The notes under the pieces: model-generated
The model's database searches: none
The model's input: the letters and a program-made list of their open reading frames with translations, nothing else
What the model was told of the DNA's origin: nothing
Made by a program: the position numbers and the translations under genes
Assembly: GCA_029379385.1 (NCBI GenBank)
Contig: CM055612.1
Coordinates: forward strand, 6,634,001-6,698,000
DNA: 64,000 nt
DNA from: Quillaja saponaria
Lineage: Eukaryota > Streptophyta > Magnoliopsida > Fabales > Quillajaceae
Reading direction: 5' to 3'
Shown: positions 37,877-52,866 of the stretch, one piece after another
How positions within the stretch are numbered: position 1 is the stretch's first letter
Layout of the letters: every line of letters starts with the position of its first letter

Positions 37877-38820
37877 AGAGGAAGTTGATAGCCTTTCCCA
37901 AGAAGCAGCTTATGCCAACTAGTATATGGACCGTTGACACCTCAGCCTTGCCTTTTCGTTGCCCGAGTTGCCTACTGCCTACTGGCACCTGATTTTCAAC
38001 TTTCCTATTTGTAAATGCACCATTTGAATGTTATTTTGACCTAATTTAGTGTGCAATCAGTGAGGAAAAAAAGAAGAAGCTATTTTCCTGTTCTAATGAT
38101 CTGTTTATCCCGAACGTTTCGTAATCCAAACCCAACCTGGCAACCTCTTACAAGTGGTATCCGTTTCATCTTACAATATCAACTTTATCATGGCTTTTAT
38201 GCAAGTCAAACCTATAAAACGCCTTATATTATTCGTTTGGACAGAAGAAAAATGCTGCGACAAAGGAATTCAGGTTTATGGTACTTTTAATTTTTGAACA
38301 ATCTGCAACCACTCACTCTCCTGGCCAGCCAGCTGACATGGATATGCATGCAGCAATGGAATGCTGCGAGATGCAACTGTGCTTGCAAGAGGTCTTGGCA
38401 GCCACTCCAGGGCAATGCCCGCCCGTGCCAGTGGCTTTGGCAGCACTGTCACAGCCACCCGGTGCCCCCAACAATCGTAGCTGGCAGGCGACAGAGACCT
38501 CTTTCTGAGAAAAATTGGCCAACGACGAGGGTTTAAGTTTAAATCCAGTTATATTCTCTTCCCAAGTAATAATTCAAAAAATAATAATAATAAAAACTTA
38601 AGTACTAGCTTTTGTCCAAATTTACCTTTCTTCAGTTTTTTCCTTTTATACAATCACTTCATTTAAATCCAATCATTAGAAAATTCAGGACCTCAAAAAA
38701 TCAAAATATTTATATCAATTGAATCTAGGCACTTTTTTTTAACACATGAACTCAAATAACTATCAGAAATGGATGCCGCAAAGAGTAGCTGTTGAATCTA
38801 AACAATTGTAACGATCCATC
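37877..38820. other. region between the convergent TL29 and SerRS genes
   Basis: Both genes end here, so most of it is 3' UTR and spacer. It contains a clearly GC-rich block at about 38290-38520, unlike the flanks. Open frames of 60-80 codons in that block run on both strands with no recognisable product. The segment from about 38560 on is AT-rich again. Confidence 0.45.
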
Positions 38821-42233
<3,413 letters not shown>

Positions 42234-43346
42234 TTCCGCTATGTCTCAGAAAACCCAAGTTTCTGCTCACGATGTACAAAGTCCTTTGATAGCACACGTC
42301 TCCTATCTTGAGCTAAATATTAGCCTCAAATCTCTTTGTCCGCGTTTCGCTCACTAAGTGTCGTTTTATTTAGAGCCGAGCAGTGGTGGCGCTGGGAGTA
42401 GTGATACGCCGGTGGTTGTGACTTGTGATGGTAATAGTGGCGGTGGCAGCTAGCAACGACACTAGAATGACATATCGTTTTATTTAGTACTCAAGGGTTG
42501 GTATAAATTTGTGCACCAACTAGTATCCACAGCATATCCCTAGAGAAAGTTATAAGTTTATACACCAACTAACCAGAACACCAAACTTCTCATTATCCCA
42601 ACAATCAACCGCAATCTACATTTGAATCAATCCTAAGTTTGAGTGGGAACTCCAAAGGATTGGAAGATCTGGTGAAGAATGCTTTCTGTTGCCCTCACAG
42701 TGAAGTGAGATAGCTTGTTGAGGAGCTTCGCGTCTCTAGTCTCACATTGGTTAACATTTAACAATAACTAGATACAACTTGGCAACGGCCATAAAGTCAG
42801 AAAGCAAGTTACGGGTTTAAGCATACCTTTCTTGGCCTTCTGGCTAAGATCAAGTGTTGTATTTAACCTGTTCTTATCCCAATACTTAATACAATCTACA
42901 TTCACTTGGAGGCAATAAGAATTGTTAGCTAAGGCTCTTCATTGACGCTTTCATTTTGGTAGTCTTACTTTTAAAATACCATTATTATTAGTTTCTTCAG
43001 GTTAGGAATGGTGGGTTTATTTTGTCAAATTATCCCAGATGATGCAATGAACAATTGTGTGCAAAGTGCACTAAAAGACAAGTAATCTTAGGATTAATTA
43101 ATACAAGATTATGCAAAACTTCCAATACCAAAAGCATCGAGAAATAACTTTTTATGAGAAACAAATTTTTGGTAGTCAGACTTGTACCAACTTTAAATCA
43201 CATGTCAAATTTTCTTATTAACTCGATGTTTAAGATTGGAAATCTCCTGGGAGTTCATTCTCGCTGCATAAATTTATGACGAGCTCATGAGCTACTTAGC
43301 ATATAACAGGATCAAACAATCGTATCAACTCTAAGACAGGCACCAT
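42234..43346. other. intergenic DNA between SerRS and COX6b
   Basis: The left part is the SerRS 5' flank and the right part the COX6b 3' UTR, since both genes lie on the minus strand. A GGTGG-rich, GC-rich patch lies at about 42365-42470. No gene is visible in the rest. Confidence 0.45.
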
Positions 43347-46300
43347 CTACAGAGGACCTGGGAAGGTTCCATTCTCTCTCTGCTCATTCCATCTGTCAAT
43401 CTGGCAGAGAAACATACACATAATATTAGAGAAGTTAAAAGCAATCTTAACATCAAAGGATACAAATGATGGCAAACTATTTTTATTGAGAACTAGAGCA
43501 TAAAAATAAAGAAAATCAATAGATTCTTAGCTGATCTAGAAAAAGGCACCTGGTGGGGAAAAGGCTAAAATGAAATTGACATATATTTCAGGTAATTAGG
43601 TCAATGGTGTTTCAATGTATCGGAGGGAACATCCTAAGCGAAATAAGAAAGGTTTGTGGAAGAGGAGTTCTGTAAGGGGGGAGCATTGTGTGTCTTGCCT
43701 TGATCATTGTTAGAGGAGGTTTTCACAAAATAAGTGCCATGAAATCATTGTCATGAAGAACTACGTAAGCCTGAATAATGAAAAGCAGGAACTGAGGGGC
43801 TAATTAAGCTGAAATAGCAACACATCAGTTACCAACATATAGTTACACATACATAAACATGCACTGCTTCAACAAATTTGATTGGAGAAACAATTACAGT
43901 CAACTATGGCCAAGTATGAAGGAAACAGGAAAGTTGTGCCTTGCTCATTGTAAGAGATGAAGTTTTTCAGGAAGGAAGTGCCTAGGCCAGGTGATTAAGT
44001 TATTGCCATGAATAATAAACCATGGTTGAATCACAAGAATGAGGGCTAGAGGCTCAAGAAAAGATAGAACTAACCCAGAGTTGACATAGCAACAAATGAA
44101 TTGACAGTAGATGTAAGTATTTAAATGTAGGTGTATATGGACGATTGACCACAAAAGACCGGTAGAACTCTCACCATGTACAAACAGAATTGAAGTATAA
44201 TAACTACAAACTGCTAGCATATGTCTTTCAGATAATTTTCCGAGTCAGCATGTCAGCCCAAGGATAATATCATCGTTCTAGTCAAACATTTGAAGTGCTC
44301 ATGTAGACCAAAAATAGATGTGATTTTGTTATACAATTCAATTTCCCCAGTTTTTTAAGCAAAACTATTCAATCAACAAAGAAACAAAATAAAAGACAAT
44401 ATTATTCACAAGATAAAGATGCATAACGCCCTCAGCTTGTGGAGTTTATTTCACATAGAATCATCTGAACAACAAAAACAAATATATAATAATCCAAATG
44501 ATGAAGCAAATTGCAAAATTGACTAATGATTAAGGATAGACAATATTTGCGTAAATATTGAAAACACATACCCATTCACCAGGGCAAAGAGCACGATAAT
44601 ATTTAGCAAACTTATCACATTCAGGAGCACCTTCCCCTTTTGCAGCTACGCATCTATAAAGGTTGAAGAATTGTGACAACGTGCAAAAAAATATGTAAGC
44701 AACGAAGTGGAGAATAATTTGGGAAGCAAAAGCCAACAAGCATGTGTCTCTTACCTATGATACTCAACGTATCGGGTAAAGCAATGCCTTGATTGATTGG
44801 TAGTTGGGAAACGGAAGTCAGCTGGTGCTGTCTCAAGCTGAAAAACATTATCACATGTGAACATACTAGACGCAAAACAATTAAAAGGAGCATGCTCATG
44901 ATGAAAAAGAGTAACTAAAATAGAAAAGTGAATGATGTAAAGTATAAAAGAGTAACCTTAATCTCAGGGGTTTCTTCTTCTGCCTCTTGATCACCTGAGT
45001 TTTCTTCTTCAGTATTTCCACTGCTTTTCTCTGTAGCTGCTTCACTGCTATCTTCTGCAGCAGCAGAATTGGGTTCTGTGCTTTCTCCAGAAGCAGGGGC
45101 AACTTCACTGTTCTCTTCAGCAGCAGCGGTGGTTGTCCCCTCGGATTTCTCAGTGACACTTTCCTCAGAAGTAGCATTTCCTGGGTTCTCTACCTCTTTC
45201 ACTTCCACAGTTTTTGTGCCTGCATTGGATTTCTCCGACAATTGATATTGCTGCAAATCAAAGCAATAGACACCAATTTCATCACTTTAACGTATTTCAT
45301 AATAAGAGAATGGCAAATATCCTCTAGCATGGAAAAAGACAAATACCAAGACCAATTCAGCAATCAACCAGGATTATAGACTCATGCTGCGAGTAGAAAA
45401 CTGAGGGAGCTTACTTTGCAATCACTATGGTTACATTTTACAAGTTTCTTTTGTTTTGACAACATATTCTAGTTGAAAAGTCTTCCCCTGTTCATCCAAC
45501 TGGTGCTTGTTAATCTGATGAAAATGTGCCACAGCCATGACCAGTCTTGGTTGAAGTACATCTATTCTTTTCATGGTTATATACTAAGCTCAAGCTTTGC
45601 CCACAATGACAAGATCTTAGCTGAACAGGCACACACACACAACTCTGGCACACACATAGGACACATTAAGTAAAAACACAAACTATAAGAGTTTGAACAA
45701 TTGAATACTATGAAAACATAGTTCAAACATAATGAAGGCATTTTGTCAAAAAAGACATACAGCTGATTCATTGTAAGTTTATAACTTCTATGCAGCAATG
45801 GAAAACTAGGTGCATGTACCAAATCTAGGAATATGAGGGATCTTAAAAAATGAAAACAAGTATCGAACTCGTTGTAACCAAAATTATGCATTTCTGGGTA
45901 TGGAAGTACATGTTGTGTCATTTTCTGCTATTCATGCTTCATAGGACGTTAGTTACTAAGCATGAAGCATCAGAACAATTAAATTATTGAAGATTTATGT
46001 AAGAATCCCATAAGTTTTTAGGAAATTAAGGTAACAAATAAACTCCCAATGTCAGCATTTGCAATTGTATTTGAAGTGTAAAATCTTTTTTTTTTTTTTT
46101 TTTTTTTTTTTCATTTTCATCAGCAAGATAAATGGGAGATGGGAGCAAGCAGGCAAAAAGAAATAGACAGAAACTGAAATAAAAAGGACCATGATACAGA
46201 AGAATTTTGGAGTCTTGCTTGTGATATAGACCAATTAAATCAAATATGGAAGAGATCTCTACAAAAAGATGACCATATTGAGACAGGCAAACATAAAATT

Positions 46301-46934
46301 TATTTTATGCCCGTAGCCTCTGATACAGGATCAACAGAAAAGTTTTGGCAGGGAAACATGGGTTTGTTTTCAATGAACAAAAAAAATTAATTTTTGTTTG
46401 TTAGTTCAATTCATGTACAACTGTGTCTAAAAGATAAAGAACATCATAGAAGACAGAAAATAATGCTTCAGATTTATAAATTTTAGGAAAAATTGTCACC
46501 ATTCAATCAATCCCTTCACAAAACATCAACTCATGTAAAAAAGTACATGGTAGAAAAAAATGATGCAAATTACAAAATTGTAGTACGAATCGAAACTAAT
46601 AAATTCCAATTACAAAGAGACCAAAATGTCACTTAATTGCGTCAAAGCTTCGATTTTTCTATTACAATACAGACGGAAAGAAAAATTTAAAAAGAATTCG
46701 CCTGAATTACAATCCAGTTCACAAATACATTAAATCCCATGTACAATTTTCTAGATAAACGACCTCTGATCCGTTAACATCAAAATTCATGAAGAAAACC
46801 GAGATCTACACGTGCTGGGAAGCTGAACCCACCGTAAAATATACAAAAGCTAAATCCATATATTAAAATTTCGATGCATACGAGAGTAGTACCTCAGTTA
46901 GAGATGGGGTTTTTTCGCTTGAAGCTTCCGCCAT
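43347..46934 (-). CDS. COX6B: cytochrome c oxidase subunit 6b (COX6b) with acidic N-terminal extension
   Basis: This is an intermembrane-space subunit of mitochondrial complex IV. Exons in order of translation: 46934-46893, 45250-44957, 44837-44755, 44653-44572, 43400-43347, giving 184 aa. The C-terminal 75 residues form the conserved CHCH domain with C131-x9-C141 and C152-x10-C163, which form the disulfides of the helical hairpin, followed by CPGEW and the RWNEQRENGTFPGPL end. Residues 15-112 form a low-complexity extension rich in Glu, Ala, Ser and Thr, as in the larger plant COX6b-1 form and unlike the short animal and fungal proteins. Introns 1 (1.6 kb) and 4 (1.2 kb) are long. TGGGCC motifs lie about 310-350 bp upstream of the start codon. 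Confidence 0.95.
46082..46112. repeat. poly(T) tract in COX6b intron 1
   Basis: An almost uninterrupted run of about 28 T on the plus strand, meaning poly(A) on the gene's strand. It could be the tail of an old retroposon, but I found no matching body or target duplication. Confidence 0.6.
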
Positions 46935-46959
46935 TGACGAAAGAGGAAGCGGTCTACTT

Positions 46960-48342
46960 GAGCTGCTAGCTATATCTTCAGTCTCCAGTTTTCACGGAGG
47001 CGGACAAGGGGAAACACAGAAAGAACAAAGAAAATGTTGATTCGGTTACTGCGGATTTGGAAAGTAAGAAGAAATGTAAAAATGTAAAAATGGAGTACAC
47101 TGCCACCAGGCACGTAATTTTATTTCAAGCGTGGACTTATTTGGAAATGGCAAACCGGGACGGTGACAACCGCTATCGGGAAGAAGCTGCTGGCTGAGCT
47201 CCGATTCTATATTGGACCGGATTGGAGCCCGATCCAGATGATCGTGGGCCCTCTAAGCATGATGGACGGACTTGAGTGGGCCAGGCGGTTGTGAGAACTC
47301 TTCTCCATGTGTTTTTTGGTTAAACCTCACAAATTCTAACACAGGCACTCTTAAGGATGGTATTTTGATCTCTTTGGTCGGTTAGAATATTCTACCTAAT
47401 TGAGTCAATTTTTTTTTAATATATATCATAATGGAATCAAATCGTGGTCTGTTAGGCTAGGTTTGGGTTGTGTCAGATCCATATCGGAAAATAAATAGAA
47501 GATAAATAGTGACGGAATTAAATATTTAGTTTGGAGAGAACTAACTAAAATTTTGTATAAATGTATTTGATTGTTGTAATAGCCAAAAAAATAAAAAAAA
47601 TAAAATATATATATATATATATAATAAAAAACTTAATAACTCATAAAATATAATAAAAATTTATAAGTTACAAATAAAAAAAAATAGAAGTTTTAACTAT
47701 TTAGTATTGTAGTCTTATACTTTAAATTTTAATTCATTAGTATTATAGTATAAAAAGTAAAAATGTTATCTGCATTTTATTTTTGGTGGATCATAGTATT
47801 AAATAAGAAAGAATAGAAGGCTAATAATTAAATTTGAATTATAATATTAATATTTTAAAACAAAAATTTGTTTGGGGTTGGGGGCATGGCCTCCTCCAGT
47901 TCCTTAAAGATTTATCCCTTGATGATAAGTTTATTTCGAGCTGTGCTATATTTAGATTGGATCAAATATTATCTATTTTGTATTAAGTTAATGTGTATAA
48001 TCTGAACTATGTCATTTAATTAAACCAACGTTAGATCAGGCCAAGCCATAATTTGATCCATTATCATAGATTTTACACATACTTCTCAATTCTCAAATTT
48101 GTAAACTTTTCGAAAATATATACAATTTTATTTGAGAATTAACTTAAGAGCCCAAATGATAGAATATATAAAGTCTAAAAGGGTGAGAGATAGATAGAGA
48201 AATTACTTATTCTTATTTTATTTGGTTCAACACTCAAGTAGTGTCTGAACTAGCAAAGTGAACAAAAAGAACAAATATTTTTAATCTCTAGATCAACCAA
48301 GCGAATAAAGAGAACAAACATTTTTAATCGCTAGATCAACCC
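46960..48342. other. intergenic DNA between COX6b and the ADH-like gene
   Basis: The first 350 bp are the COX6b 5' flank. From about 47400 to 48200 the sequence is very AT-rich with an AT microsatellite near 47608-47622. Close to the ADH-like stop codon, a 30-bp segment is repeated (48269-48298 and 48312-48341, two mismatches), which probably lies in the ADH-like 3' UTR. No gene is seen. Confidence 0.5.
47245..47282. promoter_or_regulatory. two TGGGCC (site II-type) motifs upstream of COX6b
   Basis: TGGGCC at 47245-47250 and 47277-47282, about 310-350 bp upstream of the COX6b ATG at 46934. Plant COX genes are known to be controlled through TGGGCY site II elements. The motifs are seen; the role here is inferred. 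Confidence 0.45.
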
Positions 48343-49084
48343 TTAAGTGTCCCTCCTGTCCATCCATATGATGCAGCGGAGGCTCTCTCCTTCCAGCAGA
48401 TACTGGAAAGCTTTGTTAATATCTTGAAAGCTGACCTCATGTGTTATGAAATCGTCCAAAATAAAAAGCTCATTGTCTAAGTATTTCTTGGCAATGAGTG
48501 GGATGTCAGATTTAGGTTTGAATCCTCCAAATAGTGACCCTGTTATACTTCTTCCTCTCTGAATTTGATAGGGATTCACAGCCAATGCTGATCCATGCAT
48601 TTCCACCCCCAATATGATCGTTTTCCCCCAACCCTGATCAAAAGGAAATTCTAAAACAAGACATATCGATCACAAATTAAAAATTCTAATTGAAAAAGAC
48701 AGATGATCAAACCTCTCGACTGCTACTAAAAGCATCATTCATTAGTGATGCTAAGCCAATACACTCAAAGCAATAGTCAGCACCCCCATCTGTCATTTCC
48801 TTAATCACCTGACATTAATTAATTAACAAAAATAAATAAAATTAAATCAAGACAGAGTTGCAATAGTAATCCAACTGTTGCAATTGAACAAATAACACAC
48901 TCTTTTCATAAATTTTTTTATCAATTGAACTAACTAGGATAACTAACCTCACTCACGGTCTTGTCTCCGCAAGTCGTAGGGTTAACAAAATCCGTGACTC
49001 CAAATTGCTTTCCTACAGGACAAAAAAAAAAATATGTATTATTACTTCCATCAAATAAAAATAAAACAAAAAAAAGAAAGAAAG

Positions 49085-49116
<32 letters not shown>

Positions 49117-50550
49117 TATATTAAACTTTTAGAAAATAGATAACTAGGATTATAAGACAGCCCCACCAATCTCAAATTTTTGTGGATTTAAATCAACGCC
49201 TATGATCTTTGAGGCGCCTCGTTCCCTTGCACCCACCGCAACCTAATAGATAAGATCCAGACCGAGCCCATGACTACATCATAAAAACGAAAGTACCCTA
49301 AGCTAAATGGGCCAATGCTTGGTTTTAAATTGGGCTTTAAACCTACCGCAAGCCCAACTGCTCCAAGCCCAAATATTGCCACTGTGGACCCTTGTTCCAC
49401 GTCTGCCACCTTCCATGCTGCTCCCAAACCTACAACAACTACCACTAAATACTAAAATAACAATATCTTTTTTGCTTTATTGATTCCTTAATAAACAATG
49501 AATGCGTTGTTAAAAACGACAGAAAAGAAAAGTAAACTATATCTTTGAATAAATGCTAGTACAAGATTTTATTCTGCATCCTGGCACTAGCTTCCATTTT
49601 TCTCTGTGATATTAGGTAAGTTTATTAATCAATTGAAAAATATGTGTCTGTTTTTGTATTCTAAAAAATGAAAAGGAGGAAAATACTGTGAGTTGTGATC
49701 CTGACCTGTTGATACTCCACAACTGAGCAAGCAAGCCTTGTCCACAGGAAGATCATCCGTAATTTTGACAACATGTGTCACATCCACCACAGTGTATTCA
49801 GAGAAGCTAGAAACATTTAAGCAATGGTATATTGCCTCCCCATTAATCATGCTTCTAAACCTACTGCTTCCATCTCTTGGCATGTCCTTAGTAGTCCTGT
49901 TCTTGAAAATGGAGCAGCAATTGCTCTTTGAGCTTTTACAATCCTTGCATTCTCCACAATTTGAAAGAAATACTGGCACCACAATATCACCTTCTTTTAC
50001 TTCTTCTACATTCTCCCCTACACTCTCAACAACTCTACAGTACTTCAAAGAGTTAAATATATATAGTCATATTGATCAAATGAAACAAAGAAAAAACAAA
50101 AGGGGGGGTTAAGATTGTTTGTACTAATTACCCGACAGCTTCGTGCCCCAAAATTCTTGGAAAAAATCCAATTGGTGACTGAAAGAAGAACAAATTTGAA
50201 GACAAGTTGGTGAATTAATTAATTGGAGAATGAAAATTTATATGAATGATACTTACTTTCATTTTCCAGAAGGTAATATCACTGTGACAGAGTGAGGTGC
50301 AGAGTATTTTGATCCTAACCTCCCAAGCTTTAGGCGGATCTACTTCAATTTCCTCTATAACAAGAGGCTCACTTGCGTTTCTGCAAATTGCAGCTGTTTT
50401 TCAAAGTCACCAAACAAAACAATAAAGGACTTAGATTTCATTAATCAATACATATATAAAACATGGAAAGTTAATGATTATAAGAAATTATTAACCTTTG
50501 CATCTTATAGATTTGCCTGCATGTTGTTCTATAGAAGATTTGCTCTCCAT
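48343..50550 (-). CDS. zinc-dependent alcohol dehydrogenase-like protein (plant ADH-like, class III-related)
   Basis: This is a medium-chain, NAD-dependent alcohol/aldehyde oxidoreductase; the substrate is unknown. Exons in order of translation: 50550-50496, 50393-50257, 50178-50132, 50034-49706, 49429-49347, 49242-49167, 49012-48948, 48808-48713, 48633-48343, giving 392 aa. Catalytic zinc ligands are C54 (SLCHSD), H76 (LGHEAVG) and the Cys in SCGVSTG. The structural zinc site is C106, C109, C112 and C120 (NCGECKDC...NCC). The NAD-binding Rossmann motif is [10 protein letters not shown], with the cofactor-binding Asp in GVDLN. The C-terminus IIWMDRRDT is shorter than in classical plant ADH. 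All introns are GT-AG. It fits the plant ADH-like 1-7 group rather than ADH1. Confidence 0.92.
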
Positions 50551-52866
50551 TTTGCTGTTAATTAATTAGAGCTCACTACTGTATGCCCTGTAAGTCTGGA
50601 ACAGAGCTAATATAAGAAGAAAGTAAATGCAGTCCTTTTGCCTACTTTTTGTACAATAATTGAATAGACGTGTTGTGTGATCCTGTGAGCATGAGACGAC
50701 GTGAGTTGAGATAAACAATCGAAGTCCGTTTGTTAAGAATGAGTTTTTTTTTTCCTTTAACTTACTGAGTTCCAATTTTTTATTTTATAAACCAGTAGAC
50801 AGTGACTATTCCCTCATTTTGCGACCAATTTGGGCTCAACATTAGTGAATATCCGTTGATGGTTTTGCCAGCTTCCAACGATAGTTACCTTCATCTCTAA
50901 TAAATTCTAATAATTATTGTTGTTGTTCTAATAAATCCAGTAATTATTGTTTTTTTTTTGTCTTGATAATAATTGTTATCATTTTTGATAGATTAGTGCT
51001 TAGTATTATATTTGACTGGTAAATGGTGACAATGATCAATGATAGCGGCGGCTGACAGCAAGTGAACAAAATTGCTGATGAGTAAGGGTCGACAATGAGT
51101 TGGGGAGGTTACATGTAGTGGTAACTTAAGTTATAGTTTAATGTGCAGTGCATTCATAAGTTAGTGGTTTCAAGAATAACACATGTATAAAAATTATGAA
51201 TTTTAAGAAGTTGAAGAAAATATTTGATAATTATTTTTTCAATTCCTGATAATTGAGTAGAAATTTTCAATTCTAATTTAAAATATGCGTCAAATAAAAA
51301 AATTAAAATTGAACAATTCAATTCTAAATCCAATTTACTATATACAAACGAAACCTTAAAAGTCTAAAAGTTTAAAATGAAATTATTCTTTAATAAATTC
51401 TTCATATTTAAACTATTAATTATAATAATAAAAATAACAATAATCAAAGAGGTTTGATATTATGTTAAATGCCCGATTCAGCTTAAAAATTAATCAATTA
51501 GAAAAAGAATCATGGAAATCTTTCTAATATCTTACATATATCCAAATCCAATATTTAAATATGCATTTATATTATACTTTTGATTTACAAGTATTCTGAA
51601 TCATGTCAGGGCACCCACGTTTTACTTGTTGTCTACTTGTCTTCTTCTAATAATATTGATTCCTTCAATAAAAGCTATTAGTATCCGACGCAGATACCTA
51701 CCCCACAAACTAACGAAATTTTAAGTGATTCCATATATCAAAGCTTTCTTGGATCAAATGCTTTTTGGAGAACTAAGAAGAAACAGAAATCTTTAAACTA
51801 CTACCATTAACTAAATGTGCACCACTCAGACATTTTTCATTGCCATCAATAAAACAAATGCCCTTAGAATATGACAAACTTAACAAAAAGAAAAAGTATT
51901 CTCTTCATTGGTGTTAGCCACCAAAAAGAAACAGATAAGTTAAAAAAGAAAAGAAAAAGATACCCTTTGCGTGGAAAATAAATAGGAGACTTAAGGAATT
52001 AGAGCATAAAGAACATCCTGTAGAACAATTATTAGGACAAAAGTTGCCAACCAAAAGCCACGATTACCACAATATATTGATTAGCATATAACATGCTGAA
52101 ACTTTCTTCTTGTTACTTCATTTCTCAATAGAATCTTCTCCTACCTACCTTCTTTGACCAGAAGATTGGATGAGGGTCGAGTTAACCTGCTCTTGTAGAT
52201 TTGTCATTTGGAAATAAAGAAACAAATACATTTCTTAACAAGTCAACAAATATTATCAGGTCTGTTTGAAGAGTATATACATGAACAGAATTTTATTTCT
52301 CTACTACTTGTCTACTTGCAAGAGTATTTTGCAAAATGCACATTTACAAAATTGATTCCCTGAATATGGCATTGCCAGGCCACGAGACCCTGCTACAAAG
52401 TCGTGTTACGGCCCCAGAACTCAACTTTTCCTGGCTATCTAATCTAACACTGTACTGTACAGCATCTAATCACCATGATTGTATTTATATAGAAAAAATC
52501 TAAATATAGGAGTAGAGAAAGAACTCTGCTTTTACAACTTGGGAAGTATTGCATTGCATTTGCCAGTCAGATTGAAAAGGTATCACACCAACAGTTCACA
52601 AAAGCCATACTCAATAGAGCAGCAAATGTATAATATTGGCCGTGATTTCTCGAAACAAATGTACCAATTTTCACCTCACAAATATCAATAGGGGGATCTA
52701 TTACCGCTCACCTGAAACAAAAAATAAAGTTCAATTTGCATAATTTCCTATTACACAGTTAAAAAAGGGAACTTCTATTTGTGCTGTGGTGTTGCAATCA
52801 AAACTGAAACTCACTCTGTTCTTTTTCAACATGATAAGGTGCTAATATAGGAAATCTTGACCCCTA
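50551..52866. other. intergenic DNA between the ADH-like and RLT3-like genes
   Basis: The left part is the ADH-like 5' flank and the right part (from about 52400) is probably the RLT3-like 3' UTR. Between them is AT-rich DNA. Open frames at 50566-50775 and 52479-52691 carry nothing recognisable. Confidence 0.5.

Noticed and set aside
38276..38536. Four overlapping ORFs of 60-80 codons as a candidate gene
   Set aside because: Open frames on both strands are expected from high GC content; no domain. Reported instead as a compositional island.
48930..49175. Minus-strand frame with isoleucine-tyrosine and phenylalanine runs
   Set aside because: It mixes an ADH-like exon with an AT/poly(A) microsatellite in the following intron; not a separate gene.
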